A DNA stretch of 64,000 nt from Chitinimonas koreensis (GTDB lineage Bacteria > Pseudomonadota > Gammaproteobacteria > Burkholderiales > Chitinimonadaceae): the NCBI RefSeq assembly GCF_014353015.1, contig NZ_CP060704.1, positions 5,543,001-5,607,000 of the forward strand, read 5' to 3'. How positions within the stretch are numbered: position 1 is the stretch's first letter; each line of letters begins with the position of its first letter. Position numbers and translations under genes: made by a program. Positions 17,753 to 26,876 of the stretch are shown in pieces. Below the pieces are notes generated by a model. That model was given only the letters and a program-made list of their open reading frames with translations. It was not told the origin of the DNA and did not search any database.

Positions 17753-18843
17753 TCACTTGACCCACCGAACCTTTCCATCATTCGCGAGCTGGTGGCAGAT
17801 GCCGCCCCGATCACGGGTATGGATGCGCGTGGTGAGTGGGTTGCTCGTGAGCTGCAGCGCTCGGGCCGTCTTCACCACCGCGAGGACGCAGCGGTAGCCA
17901 TCGTCGTACTCGCCGCGCACATCGTCCTTGATGCCGGAGTGAATCTCATCTTGTAGTTTCTCGAACTCGCCTGGCGGCAGCGTGTCGCGCGAGAAGGTTC
18001 GCAGCCCTTCAGCGCTGTAAAACTCGACACGGGCATCATGGAAGTGCTCGCGGAGACTCGCGTGAGCCGCGAGCCCCGCATCAAGATCCTTGACGTCCTG
18101 TTTGAGATGCTGCGCGTACGCGCGCCGAAGTTCTCCGACGAATATGGCCTCGTTGTCGGCGGGCAGGCTTGGCGGAGCCATCGGGTCAGGGCGCTGGGGA
18201 AGTCCTCCCCAAACCTTGCCGCGTGCCAGCGCGTCTTGGCGTGTCCCTCAATGATGCGAAGAACCGGCGTCGCCTGGAAGATCGAAAAGTCGAGGCTCTC
18301 GATGTGGGCCTTCATCGCGGCGTCGCATTCGACCTTCTCGGTGGTGGTGATGCCCTCCCTGCAGTGGGCGTCCCACTGCTTCAGGAGTTCGCTCTTGAGC
18401 TCCTCCGGCTTCCTCAGAAGGTTCGATAGCTTCGTACCCACGCCCTTTGGGGCGATGAAGTAGTAACGGCGCGGGCGCTCGTAGTCGCCACGCTTCGTGT
18501 AGTACGCAAGTTTTCCCAGTTCGACCCAGATGTCGCTGGGCTTCAGTGAGTCGCCATAGTGCTTGCATTGGTAGTTGTCCCACACGCCGCTCCCACCCTT
18601 TACCATCGCAATGACGTCGCGACCCATGTCGCCTGCCCCACCGCAACGTTCGACCAAGTCGTAATCGTCGCGCAGCGAGTCCACCCACTCTTGGATGAAC
18701 ACCTCCCACTGCCTATCGCTGAACAGCTTGATGCGGTCCTCGGGATGGACAGGCTGCCCGGACGCTACGACGTCCGCGGCCAAGCCGGGCGGCGGCTCAG
18801 GAGGCTGTGGAATCGGAACGGGCGGCGGGACCGTTTTTTTCAT
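17753..18843 (-). pseudogene. ABC-3C effector with restriction-endonuclease-like N-terminus, frameshifted
   Basis: From ATG 18843, after a proline-rich leader, the frame encodes WEVFIQEWVDSLRDDYDLVE, then GGAGDMGRDVIAMV and WDNYQCKHYGD. The D...QxK spacing fits a PD-(D/E)xK (Mrr-like) nuclease site. The frame runs to ...KTRWHAARFG and then loses sense. A second frame continues with GLPQRPDPMAPPSLPADNEA and a helical ABC-3C C-terminal domain ending at 17753. Adding one G to the GGGG run at 18207-18210 gives RFGGGLPQRP and a 363-residue protein. It is therefore either inactivated by a 1-base loss or intact in the organism with an under-called homopolymer. Confidence 0.75.
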
Positions 18844-19272
18844 CGGGAGAACTTTCGGTTGCCAACTTAGAGACAGGCTCGAACTCTCGTTGTTGTGAGC
18901 GAAGGTAAACCATTCTGACGTCTTTGAATGGCTGCTTCGGGTCGGAAGCGGACGTAGTCAACACCAGCGCACCGATCAGCTCAAGCCGGAACAGCGATCA
19001 ACACAGACCAGTACCTGCAATCTAACTCAAGCAAAGTAGATAAGCGGCTGCACGTCAGTCGACGCGACTTGTTCGCCTAAGCAGGAGGATAGCCCGTCAC
19101 GGAGCGAAGAATGATCTTCGGCCAGCATGCCGCCCCGTTCTTCGAACACCGACGACCACCCGCAGACTCCAAGCTCGAGATGTGCTTTGCTCTGCACGCA
19201 GGACTAAGGTGGCTGCAAGTGTGCGACCTAAGTTCACGGTGTGGCGCCTTCCTCGGAGACACGGGCTCTCGC
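18844..19272. other. Intergenic region between cargo and TIGR03747
   Basis: About 430 bp with no convincing gene. It contains a TGAATGGCTGCTTCGGGTCG stretch of a kind scattered in proteobacterial intergenic DNA. It probably holds the promoter of the ABC-3C operon and the right boundary of the cargo insertion. No direct repeats marking an insertion were found by eye. Confidence 0.4.
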
Positions 19273-20022
19273 TCATAGATATTTCTTGAAAGTCGCCGCA
19301 GCGATAGCGACGGACAGCCCCAGCAAGGTTGCACAGGGGAGCGCTACGAGTAGCGGATGAACGCTCACGGGCAAGGCCAAGTACGTCACCCAGGGCAGTG
19401 TCAGCAGCGGAAGCATGCAGCCCCTGGCACGGTGATAGATGAAGCCCGATTCACGACCTGCACCAAACCGGCGAATATCTCGGCGCACCAAACCGTCGAC
19501 CAGGCCGACGAATGTGGCCAGCAGGAAGAGCGGCAGCGTGAGGCACAGCACCAGCAGCCGCACGAGGAAGACGAGCACCGTGTAGGCGGACGCGATCAGG
19601 TAGCTCTCCACGTGCGCGTAGACCACGCCCGTGTAGTAGCGGAAATCCTTCGTCGTCCGATCGCCGCCGACGCGGGCCTGCGCCGCAGCGTCGCGAATCC
19701 AGTCCAGCAGCCCGCTCTTGATGAACAGCCAGTCGTACCCGTGTTCGACCAGGCGATGCGCCGTACGTCCAGGTTCTTGCACGAGCGCGCTGCGGGTGAA
19801 GTGCGTCGAGAGCTGTTCCAGCTCGTCGTGAAGCATGCCTTGTGCATGCCGCCAGCCCTGCTCGGGCCAGAAGAAGTGCATACCCATGCATTCAATCACG
19901 ATGCACAGCAGCAGCGACCCGCACAGCACACCGACGAAGCGGATTGGCAGCGTGACCAATCCGGCGATCAGGCCCTGCTGTTGCTGCTGCTGACGTTGCG
20001 CCGCGGCCGCCGGATCGCTCAT
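19273..20022 (-). CDS. TIGR03747 family ICE membrane protein
   Basis: 249 residues. A glutamine-rich start (AAAAQRQQQQQQ) precedes a membrane helix (VGVLCGSLLLCIVIECMG). The conserved FFWPEQGWRHAQGML is followed by a periplasmic region and three more helices (LVFLVRLLVLCLTLPLFLLA and others). DGLVRRDIRRFGAGRESGFI is typical of the family. It is coupled to traD by an ATGA overlap; this pair is conserved across PFGI-1-type ICEs, suggesting it assists the coupling protein. Confidence 0.9.
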   Translation of the reverse strand: MSDPAAAAQRQQQQQQGLIAGLVTLPIRFVGVLCGSLLLCIVIECMGMHFFWPEQGWRHAQGMLHDELEQLSTHFTRSALVQEPGRTAHRLVEHGYDWLFIKSGLLDWIRDAAAQARVGGDRTTKDFRYYTGVVYAHVESYLIASAYTVLVFLVRLLVLCLTLPLFLLATFVGLVDGLVRRDIRRFGAGRESGFIYHRARGCMLPLLTLPWVTYLALPVSVHPLLVALPCATLLGLSVAIAAATFKKYL

Positions 20023-22178
20023 GCCGCAATCCGCTCTTCAACAGCGGCCATCTGCTTGAAATCGTCCAGCAGCTCGGCGGGCAGCGCATCGTCGCGCAAC
20101 CCCGGCAGTCCTGTGCTTTCCCACCAGTCGCCAGCTTCAACGTAGTGCCGCCGCATGTAGCCGGCCAGCTCCTGCAGATCCTTCGGCATCACTTCATCGG
20201 GGTCGGGCGCCGGAAGCGGCATGCGGACCTTCCAGAGATTGCCGCCCTCAAGCAACGCGAAGCATTGGCCCTTCGGCAGCGCGACCACATGCGCAGGTTC
20301 GATCAGCGGCACGCTCGTACTGGTGACGCGGTCCTGCGTACTGGAGGTGAAGGCCGTGTTGCCGCGTGGGTCCGAGCTGTCGGTGGCGCCGCTCATTACG
20401 CTGGTGGCGTACACGTCTACCTTCGGCAGTTGGCGCGTGAGCAGTTCTGCCGTCGCGGTTTCGCGCACGCGCAGCATGAACAGGTTGTTGAAGTTGCCGA
20501 CCACCTGGCCGGCCTTGGCGCGATTGCCGATGCGCGCCTCGATGTCGCTGAGGGTCTGCGTGTAAGCCGTCACTTGCACGCCGGCCCCACCGCCCTTATT
20601 GACGAGCGGCACGAATTCATCCCCCATCAACTCGTTGAACTCGTCGGCATGCACATTGATCGACACCTTCGCGCCGCTCGCCGCGCCGGGCAGCCCGTCG
20701 TCGATGCCGAACTTGTAGATGTGACCAGCTACGGACACGAGGTCTGCGAACATCGAATTGCCGACCGCCGCGCTCACCTCGGCGTCGGACAGTGCATCCA
20801 GCCCGACATAGACGATCGCGCGCTTCCGGATGATTTGCATCCAGTCGAAGATCGGCCTCGGGTCGGCCAGATCCGAATAGTTCGGCGCGAGCAGCTGTGC
20901 GATCTTGCCGGTGGTGAGCTTCTCCAACAGCGGCAGCAACGAAGCGACGATCTTGTCGAAATACGTCCGGTCGTACCTCACCGCGCTACGCAAGCCATCG
21001 AGCACTGGGTCATAGACGCGCACCTGCGACAGGTACTGGTCGAGCGCGACCACGCGTTTCTCGCGCCCGATCATGTTGCGCGGCGTGTTCTTTTCGTTGA
21101 GCTTCGCCTCGAGCTGGACGATGACTTCCCAGGCCTTCGGGTCGTGCTGTGCGAAGTAGCGCTGCGCGTATTCGATGAATAGCGCGTCGATGTTGATGAC
21201 GTGGCGCTGGATCAGCAGGTAGTCCGGCCGCTGTCCCAGCTCGACCAGGGCGCGCGCGATGATGTTCACGAATCGCCAGGCGAATTCCTTGAAGGCGGCG
21301 CTGTTGCCTTCGCTGGAGAGCTGGCCGGCGATGCGCGTCGCGACCTCGGAGATGCGGCCGAACCGGCCCACGGCGTTGTAGCGCGCGCTGATGTCTGGCC
21401 AGCCGAGGTGGAAGACATAGAACTCGCCGCCACGGCCAGCGCGCTCGGCCTCCACGTACATGCGCTTCAACAGGTCGGCATCGCCCTTCGGGTCGAAGAC
21501 GATCACGACCTCGTGCTGGCCATTGACCTTGCGGCGGATGTCCTGGGTGATGAACAGCTCGGCCAGTCGCGTCTTGCCGCAGCGGGTCGTGCCCAGCACC
21601 AGCGTGTGTCCAACACGCTCGCCCAGTGGCAACGTGACGTCGATCTCGTGCGGCTCGATACCGTGCAGCCGCGGTAGTCCACCAACTGGCGGCAACGGCC
21701 GCGCCGGATTGAGCGGGCTGTCCCACGCCAGCGCGCGCGCCATCTTCGGCAATGGCGCCGGTGCGAACTCCAGCCGTTCCTCCAGTCGCCGCGCGATCCG
21801 GTAGACCGCCGTCGGCTCGACGAAGCGCCGGAATTCGGGTCGATAGGTCTGCATCAGCCGGTGGGTATGCCGCTGCTCCCAACGAAAGCCGCGACCGATG
21901 AACAAGCGGTGCTGGCTCACCGGCACGTCGCGGCTCGTCATCACGTAGCGTGGTAGACGTCGGATGTTTCGCCGGTAGCGCAGGATCGCGAGGGCATCGC
22001 GCAGGCGCAGCGCGCCGAATGCCGCGAACGCGGCGGCCGAGCAACGGCCGAGCAGTGGATCGAGCGCGAGCGACCACGGCGCCGCGAGGCATAGCACGAC
22101 AGCGCCCGCGCACACCGCCAGGCTGTATAGCTCGACCGCGGGGCGCAGCAGCACCTCGACCGCATGCGACTGCGTCAT
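20019..22178 (-). CDS. traD: Type IV coupling ATPase TraD (TIGR03743 / SXT_TraD)
   Basis: 719 residues, the normal length. Two N-terminal membrane helices lie at about residues 15-60. The Walker A VLGTTRCGKTRLAE is near 195-205; the usual GxxxxGK[ST] is met by GTTRCGKT. The Walker B region INVHADEFNELMGDEF is near 510, followed by QVTAYTQTLSDIEARIG. It couples the relaxosome to the transfer channel and moves single-stranded DNA. The gene lies between TIGR03765 and TIGR03747 as in related ICEs. Confidence 0.94.
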   Translation of the reverse strand: MTQSHAVEVLLRPAVELYSLAVCAGAVVLCLAAPWSLALDPLLGRCSAAAFAAFGALRLRDALAILRYRRNIRRLPRYVMTSRDVPVSQHRLFIGRGFRWEQRHTHRLMQTYRPEFRRFVEPTAVYRIARRLEERLEFAPAPLPKMARALAWDSPLNPARPLPPVGGLPRLHGIEPHEIDVTLPLGERVGHTLVLGTTRCGKTRLAELFITQDIRRKVNGQHEVVIVFDPKGDADLLKRMYVEAERAGRGGEFYVFHLGWPDISARYNAVGRFGRISEVATRIAGQLSSEGNSAAFKEFAWRFVNIIARALVELGQRPDYLLIQRHVINIDALFIEYAQRYFAQHDPKAWEVIVQLEAKLNEKNTPRNMIGREKRVVALDQYLSQVRVYDPVLDGLRSAVRYDRTYFDKIVASLLPLLEKLTTGKIAQLLAPNYSDLADPRPIFDWMQIIRKRAIVYVGLDALSDAEVSAAVGNSMFADLVSVAGHIYKFGIDDGLPGAASGAKVSINVHADEFNELMGDEFVPLVNKGGGAGVQVTAYTQTLSDIEARIGNRAKAGQVVGNFNNLFMLRVRETATAELLTRQLPKVDVYATSVMSGATDSSDPRGNTAFTSSTQDRVTSTSVPLIEPAHVVALPKGQCFALLEGGNLWKVRMPLPAPDPDEVMPKDLQELAGYMRRHYVEAGDWWESTGLPGLRDDALPAELLDDFKQMAAVEERIAA

Positions 22179-22186
22179 CGCATCGC

Positions 22187-22711
22187 CTACGGCTCGATGC
22201 CGGAGGCCGTAATCAGCACCGGATAGTGGCGAATGCCCAGCCTTTGAGCGAGGTCGTCACCCGACACGGGCGAGAGCACCAGGCCGGGCGCGAGCAGCCG
22301 CAGCGAGGACAGTGCATCCGCTGTGGCGACATTCACCACCAGCCCGACCGCGTTCGCGTCGCGCAGCGCTGCCTGCCGGCGCTGCAGCCAGGCACGGGAG
22401 CGGTCGTCGTCGCCGATCAGGAACAGCGGCGTCAGCCCAGGCGCACGGATCGCGCGGCGAGGTTCGGCCCCTGGCGAGAGGCGTGCCGAGCGCACCGGCA
22501 GCATGGCTGCCTCGGCATCGGCTGCATTCCCGATGCGCGGCTGCGTCGACGACGGCGCGGCCGGTTCGGCCTGCGGATTGAGTGCCTCGTAGTAAGGCAT
22601 CGCGGACACGCCGCCACGGTCGTCCACGACGATCAGCGGCGGATGGGTGTGTGCTGCGGCAGGCGAAAGCTGCAGCAGCCCCAGGACGGCGAGTAGGACG
22701 GTGCGGTTCAT
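22187..22711 (-). CDS. TIGR03765 family ICE protein (PFL_4695 type)
   Basis: 174 residues with a signal peptide (MNRTVLLAVLGLLQLSPAAA). Conserved parts are PPLIVVDDRGGVSAMPYYEA, the LSPG...PGLTPLFLIGDD region and the ending GIRHYPVLITASGIEP, a thioredoxin-like cis-Pro segment. It is a periplasmic component of unknown role in this ICE class. It overlaps the transglycosylase gene stop and lies directly upstream of traD. Confidence 0.88.
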   Translation of the reverse strand: MNRTVLLAVLGLLQLSPAAAHTHPPLIVVDDRGGVSAMPYYEALNPQAEPAAPSSTQPRIGNAADAEAAMLPVRSARLSPGAEPRRAIRAPGLTPLFLIGDDDRSRAWLQRRQAALRDANAVGLVVNVATADALSSLRLLAPGLVLSPVSGDDLAQRLGIRHYPVLITASGIEP

Positions 22712-23297
22712 GGCGGAGCCACCTGTTGGATCGATGGGGATGAAGCGGGACCGAGCACACGGGTCAGATGCCGATGCACGCTGCGCCGATAGCGCGCAGC
22801 GGGCGTGCCGCCCGCGGGTCGGTGATAGCGACCGATGGCGAGCAGCCAGTCCTCGCCAGGCGTGTATTGCTCGTGGAGGATTTCGGCGGCGGTGGCGAGA
22901 TTGCGGTAGGGGTCGAGCAGTTCGCAGGGATGCGAATAGCGGTGCGCCTGATAGCCGAGATTGACCTGGCCGAGGCCGACGTCGATCCGGGTCGCACTGG
23001 TGCGGCCGAGCGCCTGCTGTAGCTCACGGCACGCTTCGGCACGGGTGGCATAGCGTCGCGGCATACCGGCGACGTTGAGGGTCCACGGCCACGGCGCGAG
23101 CCGGCCGCGCCGCTGGATGCCGCTCTCCTGCAGTGCGACCGCATACAGCACTGGCGACGGCACGCCCGCTTGGCGCGCCGCGAGTTGGTAGGCCGGGGCG
23201 GCGCCTCCTGCGCATGTGCGCACAGCGCCGCTGCAAGCAGCAGAGCGCCAGCACGACGCGCATAGGGGACTGCCCACGCGGTCGCGCGCTCGGTCAT
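22708..23297 (-). pseudogene. Conjugation-associated lytic transglycosylase (SLT domain), frameshifted
   Basis: The start is ATG 23297, coupled by ATGA to TIGR03759. This frame gives a good signal peptide (YARRAGALLLAAALCAHAQ) but then loses sense. The catalytic domain continues in another frame: PAYQLAARQAGVPSPVLYAV, ALQESGIQ with the catalytic Glu, DVGLGQVNLGY and AAEILHEQY. Adding one base in the GGGG run at 23195-23198 (plus strand) fuses them into 196 residues (...EAPPPAYQLA). The enzyme would open peptidoglycan for the mating channel. Reading the domain alone from ATG 23319 removes the signal peptide, so I regard the frameshift as real in the given sequence but possibly a sequencing error. 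Confidence 0.82.
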
Positions 23298-24025
23298 TGC
23301 TGCCGCTGCCATTGCCCATTCACTTCGCGCACCACGGCCGGCAGCTCGCCGGGCAGGCCGAGCGACAGCCAGCGCCCGGCGTCGTGATTGAGTGTGATCG
23401 CCCGGGCGCGCACCTTGGCCGGGTCGACACCTGCGTGTGCCGCCCATTGCCGGATTTGCGCATCGTCCTGGCGGCTCCCGACCAGGTAGAGGTCGAATGC
23501 GGTACCGGTGGCCTGTAGCTGCCGCACGCGCTGCGTGCAGGGCGCACAGTCGGCTTTCACGAACACGGCCAAGCGTCCGGAGCCTGTGTTGCCGGCAATC
23601 GGCGCCTTGGCGTCCGGCATGTTCACGCGCCGTTGGCCGGGAAACAGGCGCTGCCAGGCTGCATCGTAGGCGCGCTGGTAGGTCAGCAGCTTCTCGACAC
23701 GCTGCGCCTCGATGCGCACCTGCAACTCGGCGTAGCGCCTGCGTTCCTCGTCGCTGCGAGCCTCAATGCCGAGCGCGGTCAGCGGATCGAGATTCGGCGA
23801 GTAGATGCCGAGCGGTCCCCGCATCACTTGCCGGTAGCGCGTCCATTCCTCGGCGCGCAGGCCCCAATCGCGCGCCTGGCTCGCATCGAGCGCGGCGTTG
23901 ATGCTCGCCTGCGCCTGACTGTTCGCCGTACGGGCGTCGGCCGTCGACACGGGCTGCGCGGAAGCGGTGAGAGCGGCAGCGGCAAGGACGGCAATGATGC
24001 ACAGGCTGACCTGAAAACGCGTCAT
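23294..24025 (-). CDS. TIGR03759 family ICE protein, thioredoxin-like
   Basis: 243 residues from ATG 24025 (GGAG with 6-nt spacing; the codon before is GTG). Signal peptide to about TASAQP. The conserved ARDWGLRAEEWTRYRQVMRG and GIYSPNLDPLTALGIEARSD identify the family. A C-terminal thioredoxin-like module has CAPC (FVKADCAPCTQRVRQL) near residue 168. It is a periplasmic conjugation protein of unknown precise role, perhaps in disulfide handling. It belongs to the PilL...TraD gene block. Confidence 0.9.
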   Translation of the reverse strand: MTRFQVSLCIIAVLAAAALTASAQPVSTADARTANSQAQASINAALDASQARDWGLRAEEWTRYRQVMRGPLGIYSPNLDPLTALGIEARSDEERRRYAELQVRIEAQRVEKLLTYQRAYDAAWQRLFPGQRRVNMPDAKAPIAGNTGSGRLAVFVKADCAPCTQRVRQLQATGTAFDLYLVGSRQDDAQIRQWAAHAGVDPAKVRARAITLNHDAGRWLSLGLPGELPAVVREVNGQWQRQQ

Positions 24026-24034
24026 CACCGGCTC

Positions 24035-24691
24035 CTACGGCATCGCCACGCGCAGGATCTGGCCGGCCACGCGGAACACCGCGGCGTTCGCTCCGATCGA
24101 CTGCAGATGCCACGCGCCTTCGTGGTCGCCTTCGTGCAGCAGGCGAGCGTGCGCGAGCGCGGCTGCGCCCTGCGGAAGGATCGAGAGGAAGCGCGTTCCC
24201 GCCCGTTGCTGCAGCCCTATGACCCGGAACGGGGGAACAGGCGTGGCCGGCGCTTCCGTCGTGGCGACGCGACGCCGCGTTGTCGCGGTGAGCCGCGACC
24301 GCTGTTGCGCCTTGACCAGCTGCGCCTCGGCTCGATCCAGCCGGGCTTGCAGCACCTGCACATCGGCAGCCTGGGCGACGCCTTCGCGTGCTCGCTCGAT
24401 CGCGGTAAGCCGGGCTTCGAGCGCTTGCCGATCAAGCTCGAAGTCGACTTGCTTCACGCCCACGGGCTGTCGCGCCATGCCGTCGACCTGCCGTTCGAGC
24501 GCGGCGACGCGGGCAGACAGCGCGTTGAACTGCGCCGCGTAAGGATCGGCCTGTGCCTGATCGGCCAGGCGCGAGAGTTTGATGCTGTTCACCGCCGTGA
24601 TCGCACCGATGACGAGCACGACAGCCATCGCTACCCGTTGCATCAGGCGGGCACGCCGGTCCGTCTCCGAAGCGATGCGGAAATCCGTCAT
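24035..24691 (-). CDS. ICE membrane-anchored coiled-coil protein, unknown role
   Basis: 218 residues. One membrane helix (VAMAVVLVIGAITAVNSI) near residue 20 precedes a long coiled coil (VAALERQVDGMARQ, ALEARLTAIERAREGVAQAA, ARLDRAEAQLVKAQQ). A small C-terminal domain (PPFRVIGLQQRAGTRFLSIL and AWHLQSIGANAAVFRVAGQ) completes it. It is conserved by position between PilL and TIGR03759 in related ICEs. The topology resembles pilus-assembly PilO/PilP-type proteins, but I do not recognise a named family. Its ATG overlaps the restored PilL stop (ATGA). Confidence 0.75.
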   Translation of the reverse strand: MTDFRIASETDRRARLMQRVAMAVVLVIGAITAVNSIKLSRLADQAQADPYAAQFNALSARVAALERQVDGMARQPVGVKQVDFELDRQALEARLTAIERAREGVAQAADVQVLQARLDRAEAQLVKAQQRSRLTATTRRRVATTEAPATPVPPFRVIGLQQRAGTRFLSILPQGAAALAHARLLHEGDHEGAWHLQSIGANAAVFRVAGQILRVAMP

Positions 24692-25214
24692 GGTTCCGCT
24701 CCTTTGGTCGAAGGGTCAGCGGCAGGCGCGGCGACGGCGTTCGGCGCGGCGCGCCTGCTGAAGCAGACGTACCGTGCCACGTCATCGACCGACAGCTCCC
24801 AGGCCGGCCCGGCCAGGACCAGCAGGATGCCTCGAAGCGGCAAGGGCCTAGGTCCAAGTGCGCGGCCGGTAGGGGAAGGTCATGCAGCGCCGACATATCC
24901 TGGGAGTCGCAGAGCCGGTATCCGGTGCGGAGCAGGACATGGCGCAGCGCATCGCCGACGTTGGCGTCGATCGCGGCAGGGATCGAGATCGTCACGACTT
25001 GCTGCAGCAGATCACGCTGGTCTTGCGCCGGGACCATCTCGACCAGGGTGTAGCGCCCCTGACGCACCACGGGCACCGGCGTATCAGGCGCCGAGGGAGC
25101 GGCCGTGTGCGCTGCAAGCGGCGGCGGGTCCGGCGGCGCGATCGGTTGGGTTGCGCAACCGGGCAGCAATGCATCGATCGCGAGGAGAAGGCTGAAACGT
25201 TGGAACGGTGGCAT
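24688..25214 (-). pseudogene. PilL N-terminal-type lipoprotein (TIGR03748), frameshifted
   Basis: ATG 25214 follows AGAGGTG. A signal peptide with lipobox-like LLPGC is followed by VVRQGRYTLVEMVPAQDQRD and VTISIPAAIDANVGDALRHV, then RTGYRLCDSQD, which is the TIGR03748 PilL signature. After AHLDLGP the given frame becomes meaningless. The next frame gives LPLRGILLVLAGPAWELSVD and VARYVCFSRRA with a stop at 24688 that overlaps the next ATG. One extra base in the GGG run at 24844-24846 (plus strand) restores a 175-residue protein. It is probably the periplasmic or outer-membrane element of an ICE-encoded pilus or channel. Confidence 0.82.
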
Positions 25215-25355
25215 GCGGCACCTCTTTGGAAGCGATGCCGTCAACATTTCAGAAATCAGCAGCGTGGAAACGCGGGAATCCGGCACGTTCCACGACCCGT
25301 TTCAGGTCGACACGCCGGATGGGCATGGGCGCGGGTGCCGGCACAGGCTGGCAGA

Positions 25356-25400
25356 CATTTCATGTTTTGGCATTTTCCGAATATCGGAATGCGCGAATAG
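25356..25400. promoter_or_regulatory. Divergent control region between pilL and the XRE regulator
   Basis: Contains ATTTCATGTTTTGGCATTTT followed by the inverted repeat TTCCG-AATAT-CGGAA (25375-25389). TTGGCA could be a -35 element. The first part recurs at 32413-32459 before a different transcription unit. Possible operator of the adjacent XRE protein, by proximity only. Confidence 0.5.
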
Positions 25401-25429
25401 CGTGTGGGGCCGTTCAAGTGCCACGGCCC

Positions 25430-25699
25430 ATGCCCAAGTCCATCTACCGCGAGGAATACCGCGTCCTGGTCGATTTGCTGCGCGAAGCCCGCGAGCGGAC
25501 AGGCATCACGCAGGGCACCCTTGCAGATGCGTTCGGCTGGCCGCAGTCCACGCTGAGCCATCTCGAACGGGGTTCCCGGCGCATCGACGTCGTCGAGTTC
25601 ATCGATTACTGCCGATACGTCGGCATCGATCCACAGGCAACATTCGCCGAGTTTCTGCATCGCAGCGAGAAGCCGGTCAAGCGCGCGCGAAAGTCCTAG
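25430..25699 (+). CDS. XRE family helix-turn-helix regulator
   Basis: 89 residues, MPKSIYREEYRVLVDLLREA, with a Cro/CI-type HTH: ERTGITQGTLADAFGW then PQSTLSHLERGSRRIDVVEF. ATG 25430 is the first start that gives only the regulator. The C-terminus is basic (SEKPVKRARKS). It is divergent from pilL, so it is a good candidate for controlling the transfer genes from the palindrome-containing spacer. Small XRE proteins of this kind are usual at this position in PFGI-1-type ICEs. Confidence 0.85.
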   Translation: MPKSIYREEYRVLVDLLREARERTGITQGTLADAFGWPQSTLSHLERGSRRIDVVEFIDYCRYVGIDPQATFAEFLHRSEKPVKRARKS

Positions 25700-25774
25700 G
25701 CCGCGAAACTGAGCGAAGACGCGACGACGCCCAGCGGCTCGCCGGGCATCGCTCCAACGACCGGAAGGGTCTGC

Positions 25775-26232
25775 TCAGCGAGCGGCGGCAAGATCACCGA
25801 CGAGCCGGCAGTCGATCCGCAGTGGCGGGGGCGGATCCATGTCCAGGGCCTCGTCGACGTACTTGCTGCTGCCGTCGTACTCGATGGAGAACAGGAACCC
25901 CTGGTGCACCACACACGCGCCGCGAGCTCGGAAGGCCACGGTGCCTGATCGAGCACGATGCTAACGATCGCGAGGAGCAATTCGCCCTCGCGGTTCGGGA
26001 ATGCCAACGCCTCGTCGAAGCTCGGTCGCCCCTGCTTCATCCGATAGAAATCGACTTCCACCCCGTCGGGCAGACGTTGGACCTTGTTGATGGTCCGCAC
26101 CTGTTCGTCCCACTGACAGGCCTGTGGCGCAGGCAGCAGCGCGCGTACGGCATCCAGCACGCGCAGTTCCAGACCGGACAGACCGCGGCTACGCCCGAGC
26201 AACTTGCCCAGCAGTTCGGTCAACGGTGGCAT
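25775..26232 (-). pseudogene. Paralogue of the Rhs-linked 26877-27332 protein, frameshifted
   Basis: The start MPPLTELLGKLLGRSRGLSG and the core WDEQVRTINKVQRLPDGVEV, DFYRMKQGRPSFDEALAFPN match the gene at 26877-27332 closely. After RVWCTRG the frame shifts. The adjacent frame continues FLFSIEYDGSSKYVDEALDM and ends DLAAAR at 25775, aligned with the paralogue. Adding one base to the CCCC run at 25898-25901 restores 152 residues against 151 in the paralogue. No named family recognised. The duplication behind an Rhs gene suggests an immunity or orphan immunity protein. Confidence 0.7.
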
Positions 26233-26280
26233 GGCCTACCCGATGATGCTGCACTTGCACCTGACATGCCGATGTTTGCC

Positions 26281-26739
26281 TCACCGCGCATAGGTCTCCA
26301 TCTTCACAGCATCCATCCATTCGCCTAGCTTGTAGTCGCGACGAATGAGTTCCTCGACAAACACTGAGAAGTTCTCGGCCACGACCGTGAACGCAGGCTC
26401 GGACCGAGCCAGGAAATAGATGCGCCCCGCCGCGTCGAATGCATAGAAGTTGCCAAGAGTGTCCTGCGCGAAAGTGGCGCTGCCTTGCAATGGCCCAGTC
26501 TCAAGGGCAGCAAACCATGCCTCTCGGAAGCTCAGCTCGTCGTCGATATCGCCGTATCCGACCGCGAGCAGCCAATCGCGTAGCGCCGCAGGGAGCGCTG
26601 TCCCGACCTTGCTGTCTAGGTACCGTAATTCGTCCGGCGAAACGACAGCATGCGCATCAAAAATGGGTGCGCTCCGGAACAGCTTCCGCCGTCTGGCCGC
26701 GAGGATGATCTTTGCAAGTGAACCAATGTCGACATTCAT
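26281..26739 (-). CDS. SMI1/KNR4 (SUKH)-type protein, probable immunity protein
   Basis: 152 residues from ATG 26739 (GGAAAG upstream). Features are VSPDELRYLDSKVGTALPAA then LRDWLLAVGYGDIDDELSFR, the typical SUKH pattern (a Glu-Leu helix, LPxxLRxWLLxxGYGD). Near the end is FSVFVEELIRRDYKLGEWMD. SUKH proteins are the commonest immunity proteins against contact-dependent and Rhs toxins. It lies between the two paralogues 25775-26232 and 26877-27332 and downstream of Rhs1, so it may be an immunity gene kept from an earlier toxin tip. Confidence 0.8.
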   Translation of the reverse strand: MNVDIGSLAKIILAARRRKLFRSAPIFDAHAVVSPDELRYLDSKVGTALPAALRDWLLAVGYGDIDDELSFREAWFAALETGPLQGSATFAQDTLGNFYAFDAAGRIYFLARSEPAFTVVAENFSVFVEELIRRDYKLGEWMDAVKMETYAR

Positions 26740-26823
26740 CAGCAGCTTTCCAACGTGGCCGGGACGTATCCGGCGAAAAGCCGACCACGCGCACGAGAAA
26801 TATCGAGGAATGTCTCCATGCAA

Positions 26824-26850
26824 CGACGCCCAGCTCTCCGCTGGGCGTCG
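26824..26850 (-). terminator. Hairpin between immunity genes
   Basis: CGACGCCCAGC / GCTGGGCGTCG stem with a short loop, about 27 nt after the stop of the 26877-27332 gene and before the SUKH gene. In minus sense it is followed by GTTGCA only, so termination would be weak. Confidence 0.45.
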
Positions 26851-26876
26851 TCGTCCATCTACGACCGCGCTGCGCA

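Noticed and set aside
18920..18955. TGAATGGCTGCTTCGGGTCG stretch as a mobile-element end
   Set aside because: This kind of sequence is scattered in proteobacterial intergenic DNA; no partner repeat or target duplication was found here.
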